Shown here one piece after another: positions 5,923 to 11,588 of a stretch of 11,588 nucleotides of DNA. Made by a program: the position numbers and the translations under genes. Numbering within the stretch: the stretch's first letter is position 1; every line of letters starts with the position of its first letter. The notes under the pieces are model-generated. The model searched no databases. It was not told the DNA's origin and worked only from the letters and a program-made list of their open reading frames with translations. The DNA lies in assembly GCA_964534315.1 (NCBI GenBank), contig CAZHOV010000181.1:1-11588 (forward strand). Reading direction: 5' to 3'. The DNA comes from CAZHOV01 sp964534315 (lineage in GTDB: Bacteria > Bacteroidota > Bacteroidia > Chitinophagales > Saprospiraceae).

Positions 5923-6003
5923 GTAACGCTGTAACGCCTTAGCTCGGTAATGCCAAAAAGTGGAAGTTTACTGTGCTAAGGCGTTAAGGCGTCAGGGCGT
6001 TAC
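5923..6003. repeat. Inverted pair of octamer arrays (GTAACGCC type)
   Basis: The left array has GTAACGCT, GTAACGCC, TTAGCTCG, GTAATGCC at 5923-5954. The right array, read on the minus strand from 6003, has GTAACGCC, CTGACGCC, TTAACGCC, TTAGCACA. TAACGCCTTAGC (5932-5943) and GCTAAGGCGTTA (5975-5986) pair perfectly over 12 bp around a 31-base loop. The element fills the gap between two convergent genes, starting 9 bases past the lipoprotein stop and ending 2 bases before the transporter stop. A symmetric hairpin could act on both transcripts, but no T-tract is present. Confidence 0.85.
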
Positions 6004-6005
6004 TA

Positions 6006-6959
6006 TTATGCGATTTGCGGAGGTGGCTTCTCATTGGGAATAAGCCGATTTAAGAGTCGCTCAAAGAGCGGAATAAACCAGACAAATAGCACAACTCCTG
6101 CTACATTAAAAATAACATGACCATTAGCGATCTGATTTTCCAAATCGTTGGTCGGAGAGATATAGGCAACCAGCGCTACAAAGGGAACGAAAAAAAGCAA
6201 TCCTAAAATTATAGACATCAGATTGAATACGAGATGAAATAAGGCAACTTTCAAAGCCTGCCTGTTTGTATTGATCGTAGCGATAAGGGTATCAGAACAG
6301 GTACCTAGCTCTGCACCGATCATTACAGCAAGGCCCCCTGCTAGAGAGATGAGTCCCTTTTTGGCAAGGGTAATGGCCATACCTACGGTAGCAGAAGAAG
6401 ACTGTATAATAAGGGTAACCAATGCCCCGGTAAAAGCTCCCCGTATGGGATTATCAAGGTTAGCCATCCACTCCGCAAAATGGGGGTGATCACGCAGCGG
6501 TTCTACTGCGCGCTCCATCGTGTAAAGTCCGAAGAAAAGAATGCCAAAAAACAGCAATACCTTACCTGTCTTAGAAATAAACTCAGACTTACTCACCATT
6601 ATAAGCACCAGACCAATAACCAACGGGATAGCTGAATATTCGCCAATCTGTAGAGCAATAATCTGACTGGAAAAGGTCGTCCCGATATTGGCACCCATTA
6701 CAATTCCGATCGATTGCCGAAAGGTGAGAATGCGGGCATTCACCAAAACGATTATCATGATAATCACTGCAGAAGAAGAATCCAGGATAATAGTTACAAT
6801 CGTTCCGAGTAAAATTGCAGAAAGCAAATTACTGGTGTATTTCCCAATAATTTCTTTGGATTGTTCACTGAGATAGTTCTTTAATGTATCTGACAATGCT
6901 TTCACTGCATACAAAAACAACACTAACCCAGTCAAAACAGCCAGAATAATCTCTGTCAT
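6006..6959 (-). CDS. Na/Pi cotransporter family protein, short form
   Basis: 317 residues from the ATG at 6959, which is preceded by A-rich AAAAAAGAAATT. The frame can extend 9 codons to a TTG at 6986, but that gives a charged N-terminus before the first membrane helix. Two inverted Na_Pi_cotrans repeats are visible: the first with 'TIILDSSSAVII' (56-67) and GANIGTT (89-95), the second with 'TLIIQSSSATVGM' (182-194) and GAELGT (215-220). The QSSS motif of each repeat forms part of the sodium/phosphate site in characterised family members. Here the first repeat has Asp (D60) in place of Gln. The PhoU-like C-terminal part found in longer bacterial homologues of about 550 residues is absent. Probable inner-membrane sodium-coupled anion transport; phosphate as substrate is family inference and weakened by D60. 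Confidence 0.9.
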   Translation of the reverse strand: MTEIILAVLTGLVLFLYAVKALSDTLKNYLSEQSKEIIGKYTSNLLSAILLGTIVTIILDSSSAVIIMIIVLVNARILTFRQSIGIVMGANIGTTFSSQIIALQIGEYSAIPLVIGLVLIMVSKSEFISKTGKVLLFFGILFFGLYTMERAVEPLRDHPHFAEWMANLDNPIRGAFTGALVTLIIQSSSATVGMAITLAKKGLISLAGGLAVMIGAELGTCSDTLIATINTNRQALKVALFHLVFNLMSIILGLLFFVPFVALVAYISPTNDLENQIANGHVIFNVAGVVLFVWFIPLFERLLNRLIPNEKPPPQIA

Positions 6960-7045
6960 AATTTCTTTTTTCTGCTTTCTATCCAATAAAGGATTTCAAT
7001 TCAATCACTAAAGTAATTTATTTATTTATTTTCAAAACATTTCAA

Positions 7046-7057
7046 AGTATTAATACT
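7046..7057. promoter_or_regulatory. 12-bp perfect palindrome AGTATTAATACT
   Basis: A perfect palindrome in the divergent region between the transporter and helicase genes, upstream of both. It could be an operator, but an A/T palindrome of this size can arise by chance in such AT-rich sequence. Confidence 0.25.
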
Positions 7058-7077
7058 ATGTAAATTAATTTCAACTA

Positions 7078-7107
7078 TTTACCTTATTTTACGAATTATT
7101 AAATTTG
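7078..7107 (+). promoter_or_regulatory. Bacteroidota-type promoter for the helicase gene
   Basis: TAAATTTG at 7100-7107 fits the Bacteroidota -7 consensus TAnnTTTG exactly. TTTA at 7078-7081 is an approximate -33 element (TTTG consensus) with an 18-base spacer. Transcription would start near 7114, leaving a leader of about 30 bases before the ATG at 7143. Confidence 0.5.
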
Positions 7108-7142
7108 ATTTTTATTCATCCTTCTAAAATATTGCTATCATT

Positions 7143-10100
7143 ATGTCTAAAAACAAGGAGTTAGCGAGACTCTTTTATCGAGAGCTCGAAAAGATCGAAC
7201 AACAACCCTCCTTGGTCCATCAACAAAAAATAAACGCTCAATACCAGTTGCTTAGCTTATTATTTCATGAAGCTACCAAAGAAGAGCGAATCCATTTTTC
7301 TACACTCTTCGCCCGTATTACCTACGTTTGTCAGCGATTAGAGTTTCCGAAAAAATTACAATTCCAAATCCATTACTACAGGCGGGAAGCTAGAAAGGAG
7401 ATGCAACAAGCGTCGGAAAGAGTTGCGTTAATCTATGATGCCGGTAGATATGTGATTGCTCATACCATTAGAGCCTTCTTTCTGGCTCCTATTCCGGAAG
7501 GTATTCTGCCAGACCAGCAGGAAGAAACCTTATTCCCCTCTTCTTCAGGTACGGTGAGCGCCTTCAAACCTAAGATGCGGGTGTTGGTCATTCAGGACGA
7601 TCAGCAGGCGCAGCAACTGGTGGTCATCGATGAATGGCACCCCGAAAAAGAATTGCGGGTACGCTACAACCTCGCTGAGCGAAACGAAAATTTTAATCCC
7701 ACCATTAAAGCTATACGCCAACACTTCAAACTTCCCCTAACGATCAACCTCATCGACGTGGAAATTGACGAACTGGGCATCCTCAGTCCGAGAGGCTTTA
7801 TTCTTGAGCCAGATTACCTGGTTGATATTTCCACCATAGCAGAGTGTTTCAAACACTTTGGCGAACTTCCCGAAAGTTACCTTCTAAAGAAGCTTCTTCC
7901 GCTTACCCCCAATATTTACCTGGCCATTGGAAATATTGCCAACTACTTCCTGGATGAATTGATGAATGATTCCGGCCAGACCTTTAAACAACTCTTTCCT
8001 AAAGTGTTTCACCTCAATCCGCTCACTTTTGCCCTGTTTGAAGATAAGGATATTATGACCATCATGCAGAAATCGCAAAAGCATTTTCTCAACCTTAAAT
8101 ACATGGTCAATCAGGGGTTTGAGAAGGAAGGAATCCTGCCGTCCTCCTGCTTTCTGGAGCCTTCCTTCTTTTCGGAAAAATACGGGATACAAGGGCGACT
8201 AGATGTTTTCTTTCACCCTCAGGACGGTCGCTCTGCTATCGTAGAATTGAAAAGCGGAAAACCCTTTGGCCCCAATAAATATGGCCTTAGCGTCAATCAC
8301 TTTACCCAAACGCTGCTCTACGATCTGTTGATCCGCTCAACCTTTGGCAATAAGATCACGTTGACTAACTACATCCTCTATTCCCAGCTCGACAGAGATA
8401 TCCTCAAGTATGCGCCCACGGTCAAGGCTCAACAAATGGAAGCGTTAAAGCTGCGCAATCAATTGCTGACGTATGAGCAACAGCTGATCAATCTGCTGGA
8501 AAAAGACGAGCTGGATAATCCGCCTATCTTCCGCGACCTATCCCCGGGGGTTCATCCTAAAGTGAGCGGTTTTGTTAGAGATGATCTGGCCGAATTTCAG
8601 GCAACCTACCAAAAGATGACCCAGCTCGACCGGCATTACTTTTGCGCTTTTGCCAGCTTTATTGCACGTGAGCATAAACTAGCGAGGACAGGCGTACAAG
8701 GAATTAATCAGGCTAACGGGCAGGCTTCGCTTTGGCTAAATTCAATATTGGAAAAAGAGGACCAGTTTGAAATAATCAGTCAGCTGGTCTTGATCGAAAA
8801 CCATTCGAAAGATGAAGAGCCCGTTCTTCGTTTTCAAAAAACGGAGCATACCAACCCGCTGGCCAACTTCAGAAAAGGAGATATTGCCGTTCTATACCCG
8901 TTTTCCAACAGTCGGGATTCGGTCCTCACCAACCAGATCTTTAAATGTACTATTCTGGAAATTGATGAAAAGGAAATCGTTGTCAGATTACGATCCAGAC
9001 AGTTTAATTCCTACCTATTCGAAACAGAGCCTTACTGGAATCTGGAACACGACCAGATGGATAAGAGTTTCACCACCATGTATCAGCAACTTTTTGTTTT
9101 TCAGCAGTTTGCTCAGCAAAAAAAGAACCTCCTGTATACCATTTCTCCTCCAGGAAAAAAGGACTCCCCCGGTCGGTTTGATCCACCATCCGAGTTGACA
9201 CAAGAGCAACAGCAGATCTTTGAAGAAATTATCCACTCTAACGATTATTATTTGTTGTGGGGGCCTCCGGGTACCGGCAAGACGAGTAAGATGTTAAAAA
9301 ATGTGGTAGGGCATTATTGGAAACAATCCAAGGAGCGTCTATTGTTATTAGCCTATACTAACCGGGCTGTAGATGAAATTTGTGAGGCGATAGAGAGCTA
9401 CCATCCCGATATCAAGCAGGATTATATACGTATTGGTTCCAGGTATTCCACAAGGCAGAGCTTCCGTGGAAATTTACTGGAGGCCAAGACTAAACAGGCA
9501 AAAACAAGAAAAGACCTCTTGGCTGTTCTCCGGAGTCAACGGATTTATGTAGCAACCGTAGCCTCTATAAACGGCAAAATGGAATTGTTCAGGTTGCTGA
9601 AATTCAAGCGGGTGATCATCGATGAGGCTTCGCAGATCCTGGAACCTGCCCTTGTTGGATTACTCCCCCGGTTTGATCATTTCTTACTGATCGGCGATCA
9701 CAACCAACTGCCGGCAGTGGTCGCTCAGCACCCCTCCGAATCAGCCGTTCGTTCTAATAAGCTGAAAGACATCGGACTGGATAACCTGCGTAACAGCCTC
9801 TTTGAGCGTTTATTCAAACAAGCCATGAATAATCATTGGGATTGGGCCTATGGCATCCTCAGCCATCAAGGAAGGATGCATGCGGAGATCATGGAATTCC
9901 CCAATCAACAATTTTACCAGGAACAATTAACTATTTTACCGGAAGAGATCAAGGTGAGTGAACTACAACAATCACCACTAAATTATATGCCTCCCGAACC
10001 TGCCAACTGGCTGGACCAACTTCTGTGCAGAGAGCGAGTCTTATTCCTGCCTACCCCCATTGATGAAGGCGGCGAAGCGCACAAGACCAACCGGCACGAA

Positions 10101-10508
10101 GCAAAACTGATCAGGGATCTGACCCAAAGTTTCATCCGTATTTACCACGAAAACAATCTTGAACTCAATGGAAGCAGTATTGGTATCATCACGCCTTACC
10201 GCGCCCAGATCGCCCAGATCAAAAAAGCACTGAAAGAAGAAAACCTGCCGGTAGAAAAGATCACGATAGACACCGTAGAGCGCTATCAGGGAGGCTCCAG
10301 AGATATTATTCTGGTTTCCCTTTGTACCAATAAACTAGGGCAATTAGCGTCACTGATCAACAAATCAGAAGAAGGCGTCGACCGGAAGCTGAATGTCGCT
10401 CTGACCAGGGCGAGGCATCATCTGGTCTTAGTCGGCAACCCGGATATTCTGAAACGGGATGAAGTGTACGGGGAGTTTATGAAACGATATGGGGCTGGAA
10501 CGCCGTAG
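7143..10508 (+). CDS. Dna2-like PD-(D/E)XK nuclease fused to SF1B (UPF1-like) helicase
   Basis: 1121 residues. An uncharacterised N-terminal region (1-300) is followed by a RecB/Cas4-type nuclease domain with D354 (GRLDVFF), E368-L-K370 (VELKSG) and the QxxxY motif Q389-Y393. Residues near 575-640 (FRKGDIAVLYPF ... CTILEIDEKEIVVRL) resemble the beta-barrel before the motor in Dna2/UPF1 helicases. Motor motifs: Walker A GPPGTGKT 707-714, motif II DEAS 827-830, motif III GDHNQLP 851-857, motif IV TPYRAQI, motif V around VERYQGGSRD 1045-1054, motif VI ALTRARHH 1086-1093. The Cys cluster that binds Fe-S in eukaryotic Dna2 and many Cas4 proteins is not evident. Expected role: ATP-driven translocation on single-stranded DNA with end or flap cleavage, in repair or replication. 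A defence role is possible but nothing adjacent supports it. The stop codon lies in the octamer array. Confidence 0.92.
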   Translation: MSKNKELARLFYRELEKIEQQPSLVHQQKINAQYQLLSLLFHEATKEERIHFSTLFARITYVCQRLEFPKKLQFQIHYYRREARKEMQQASERVALIYDAGRYVIAHTIRAFFLAPIPEGILPDQQEETLFPSSSGTVSAFKPKMRVLVIQDDQQAQQLVVIDEWHPEKELRVRYNLAERNENFNPTIKAIRQHFKLPLTINLIDVEIDELGILSPRGFILEPDYLVDISTIAECFKHFGELPESYLLKKLLPLTPNIYLAIGNIANYFLDELMNDSGQTFKQLFPKVFHLNPLTFALFEDKDIMTIMQKSQKHFLNLKYMVNQGFEKEGILPSSCFLEPSFFSEKYGIQGRLDVFFHPQDGRSAIVELKSGKPFGPNKYGLSVNHFTQTLLYDLLIRSTFGNKITLTNYILYSQLDRDILKYAPTVKAQQMEALKLRNQLLTYEQQLINLLEKDELDNPPIFRDLSPGVHPKVSGFVRDDLAEFQATYQKMTQLDRHYFCAFASFIAREHKLARTGVQGINQANGQASLWLNSILEKEDQFEIISQLVLIENHSKDEEPVLRFQKTEHTNPLANFRKGDIAVLYPFSNSRDSVLTNQIFKCTILEIDEKEIVVRLRSRQFNSYLFETEPYWNLEHDQMDKSFTTMYQQLFVFQQFAQQKKNLLYTISPPGKKDSPGRFDPPSELTQEQQQIFEEIIHSNDYYLLWGPPGTGKTSKMLKNVVGHYWKQSKERLLLLAYTNRAVDEICEAIESYHPDIKQDYIRIGSRYSTRQSFRGNLLEAKTKQAKTRKDLLAVLRSQRIYVATVASINGKMELFRLLKFKRVIIDEASQILEPALVGLLPRFDHFLLIGDHNQLPAVVAQHPSESAVRSNKLKDIGLDNLRNSLFERLFKQAMNNHWDWAYGILSHQGRMHAEIMEFPNQQFYQEQLTILPEEIKVSELQQSPLNYMPPEPANWLDQLLCRERVLFLPTPIDEGGEAHKTNRHEAKLIRDLTQSFIRIYHENNLELNGSSIGIITPYRAQIAQIKKALKEENLPVEKITIDTVERYQGGSRDIILVSLCTNKLGQLASLINKSEEGVDRKLNVALTRARHHLVLVGNPDILKRDEVYGEFMKRYGAGTP

Positions 10509-10548
10509 CGCCATAATGCCGTAGCGTTGTAGTGCCTTAACGCCGTAG
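10501..10548. repeat. Octamer array, six units (CGCCGTAG type)
   Basis: Six 8-bp units in exact register: CGCCGTAG, CGCCATAA, TGCCGTAG, CGTTGTAG, TGCCTTAA, CGCCGTAG. Rotated, they follow GTARYGCC, the same consensus as the array at 5923-6003. The first TAG is the helicase stop codon. It fills the gap between the helicase and the convergent Uma2 gene. Every unit ends in TAG or TAA, and since 8 is not a multiple of 3, all three plus-strand frames are closed within 24 bases. Confidence 0.9.
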
Positions 10549-10573
10549 TTTTGAAAAAGAAATAAAAATCAGA

Positions 10574-11155
10574 TTATACGAACAGCTCTGCAATTTCAAT
10601 TTCCAGGTCTGGAAAGATAGAAGCTTGGATGGTTTCCGTTTCGGTTTTGGGCCTTAGGCCTCGGTATGCCCCTTGATCGTCCAGAACGTAGGCAAAAATA
10701 GCTTTATCATTGGGTTCTACCAGCCAGTATTCCCGAACGCCTGCTTCCTCGTAGACTTCAAATTTTTCCCGCATTTCCTTTTGGGTATTGCCAGGAGATA
10801 AGATTTCGACCACCAGATCCGGAGCACCGTTACATCCTCGTTCATCCAGCTTAGACTCATCGCAGATTACACATAGGTCGGGTTGAACCACGGTAAACGG
10901 TTTATCCCCTTTGGGGATATCCAGCCGGACATCAAAGGGGGCTTCGAAGACCTTACATGGCTTAGTCCGGAAGTGACTCCATATTAATCCACTTAAATTT
11001 GTAGCAATTAATTGATGATTTGTTCCAGGAGCGGGGCTCATCCTGAAAATCTTACCTTTTATTAGTTCTACCCGCTCCTTTAAATTCCAGGAAAGGTAGT
11101 CGGAATAATTATATACTTTATTCAGATCGAGTTGGGATATATCTGTAATTGGCAT
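10574..11155 (-). CDS. Uma2-family (DUF820) protein, putative PD-(D/E)XK endonuclease
   Basis: 193 residues from the ATG at 11155. A TTG two codons upstream (11161) is also in frame but less likely. The Uma2 core is clear: 'ELIKGKIFRMSPAPGTNHQ' (30-48), 'VQPDLCVICDE' with D93, 'GAPDLVVEILSPGNT' with E117, then 'KEMREKFEVYEEAGVREYWLV' (126-146) containing K126 and K131 and ending in the hallmark REYW. D93, E117 and a downstream Lys match a restriction-like nuclease fold. Uma2 proteins are often multicopy in cyanobacteria and some Bacteroidota, and their biological role is poorly known. The gene is a single unit on the minus strand, convergent with the helicase. TTTTTGTTCAAAG just upstream (11166-11178) resembles half of the inverted repeat at 1266-1295, possibly by chance. 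Confidence 0.93.
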   Translation of the reverse strand: MPITDISQLDLNKVYNYSDYLSWNLKERVELIKGKIFRMSPAPGTNHQLIATNLSGLIWSHFRTKPCKVFEAPFDVRLDIPKGDKPFTVVQPDLCVICDESKLDERGCNGAPDLVVEILSPGNTQKEMREKFEVYEEAGVREYWLVEPNDKAIFAYVLDDQGAYRGLRPKTETETIQASIFPDLEIEIAELFV

Positions 11156-11203
11156 CTTCAAATCTTTTTGTTCAAAGTTAAGCTAATTGGAGTAAGAAGG
11201 CAA

Positions 11204-11491
11204 GGGTACAGAGGTGCAGAGGTACAGAGGTACAGAGGTGCAGAGGTACAGAGGTACAGGGGTACAGGGGTACAGGGGTACAGAGGTACAGAGGTACAGA
11301 GGTGCAGAGGTACAGGGGTACAGGGGTACAGGGGTACAGAGGTACAGAGGTACAGGGGTACAGAGGTACAGAGGTACAGAGGTACAGGGGTGCAGAGGTG
11401 CAGAGGTACAGGGGTGCAGGGGTGCAGAGGTGCAGAGGTACAGAGGTACAGAGGTACAGAGGTGCAGAGGTGCAGAGGTACAGAGGTGCAG
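11204..11491. repeat. 36-unit octamer array, consensus RGGTRCAG
   Basis: Exactly 36 units of 8 bp with no insertion or deletion. Only positions 1 and 5 vary, and only between A and G: AGGTACAG 17 times, GGGTACAG 8, AGGTGCAG 8, GGGTGCAG 3. Units 5-12 and 13-19 repeat the same order of variants apart from one missing unit, showing growth by block duplication of about 60 bp. All three plus-strand frames are open through it, giving octapeptide-repeat ORFs, but this is a by-product of a stop-free unit and not coding evidence. It lies between the 5' side of the Uma2 gene and the presumed 3' end of the next minus-strand gene. Bases 11156-11203 and 11492-11553 show nothing else clear. Confidence 0.95.
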
Positions 11492-11553
11492 ACTATTAGG
11501 TGAAATTTAGGGAGACATCTTCAAAATTACAAACTATTGAAAACTACGGAAAA

Positions 11554-11588
11554 CTATTCAAGCATTTGTTGTAAGAACTCTTGAATTT
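11554..11588 (-). CDS. Possible 3' end of a minus-strand gene cut by the window edge
   Basis: Reading the minus strand inward from the window end gives ...IQEFLQQMLE followed by TAG at 11554-11556. Helix-like content with a natural charged end is plausible for a C-terminus. Eleven codons are too few to prove coding. If real, the 36-unit array lies 62 bases past its stop. Confidence 0.3.
   Translation of the reverse strand, partial: IQEFLQQMLE

Noticed and set aside
6960..6986. TTG start that would add nine codons to the transporter
   Set aside because: The ATG at 6959 has an A-rich upstream region typical of this phylum and puts the first membrane helix at the N-terminus.
8812..9198. Plus-strand ORF of 128 codons within the helicase gene, and other ORFs over 60 codons inside real genes on either strand
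   Set aside because: They overlap well-supported genes with complete motifs, have no recognisable domains and are shadows of the true frames.
7143..11155. A defence island
   Set aside because: Only one helicase-nuclease and one Uma2 gene on opposite strands, with no methylase, toxin, integrase or other defence gene nearby.
11204..11491. CRISPR array
   Set aside because: The units are contiguous 8-mers with no spacers, and no cas gene is present. The Cas4-like domain in the helicase is the Dna2 arrangement, not a CRISPR gene.
11132..11510. Three overlapping long plus-strand ORFs encoding octapeptide repeats (for example GTEVQRYR)
   Set aside because: The 8-bp unit has no stop codon in any frame, so all frames are open automatically. 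There is no conserved start, ribosome binding site or domain; it is a DNA repeat.
1..11588. tRNA, rRNA, insertion sequence or phage attachment site
   Set aside because: No cloverleaf, rRNA core sequence, transposase or integrase was seen on either strand. The arrays lack target-site duplications and terminal repeats of an IS.

Overview
The window is a draft-assembly piece (a run of 10 N at 3300-3309) that looks like a free-living member of the Bacteroidota, possibly a Saprospiria/Lewinella-like organism. The evidence is a moderate-to-low GC content, weak A-rich ribosome binding sites, a good match to the Bacteroidota -7 element TAnnTTTG before the helicase gene, a typical lipoprotein signal, and an ECF sigma factor / RskA-like anti-sigma / fasciclin gene cluster. 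The lineage is inference; no rRNA or other marker gene is present.

Layout. 1-164: no gene, two short octamer arrays. 165-551 (-): small cytochrome c-like protein without a signal peptide, apparently cut at its 5' end by the terminator of the next gene. 561-591: intrinsic terminator. 636-1196 (-): secreted fasciclin (FAS1) protein. 1355-1945 and 1952-2752 (+): ECF sigma factor and membrane anti-sigma factor, divergent from the fasciclin gene. 2759-2920: paired heptamer arrays. 2922-3837 (+): nitrilase interrupted by the assembly gap. 3840-3990: G-rich short-period repeats. 4049-4840 (-): EI24/CysZ-like membrane protein. 4841-5151: divergent regulatory region with 21-bp-spaced boxes and a small hairpin. 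5152-5913 (+): hypothetical lipoprotein. 5923-6003: inverted octamer arrays. 6006-6959 (-): short Na/phosphate cotransporter-family protein. 7143-10508 (+): 1121-residue Dna2-like nuclease-helicase. 10501-10548: octamer array. 10574-11155 (-): Uma2-family protein. 11204-11491: 36 exact-length octamers. 11554-11588 (-): probable last codons of a further gene.

How the genes work together. Only the sigma / anti-sigma / fasciclin group forms an obvious functional unit. Its gene content parallels SigK-RskA and the FAS1 proteins MPT70/MPT83 of mycobacteria, so the fasciclin gene is the likely regulon target. The remaining genes are single-gene units with unrelated roles (nitrile hydrolysis, transport, DNA metabolism).

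The most unusual feature is the set of short-period (7, 8 and about 10 bp) tandem arrays. They lie at nearly every 3' end in the window and are absent from all three divergent promoter regions. The one transcription-unit 3' end without an array is the one with a classical hairpin-plus-T-tract terminator. Several arrays share a GTARYG core, three loci carry the units in inverted pairs, and two genes take their stop codon from the repeat itself. This is the best candidate here for something not well described.
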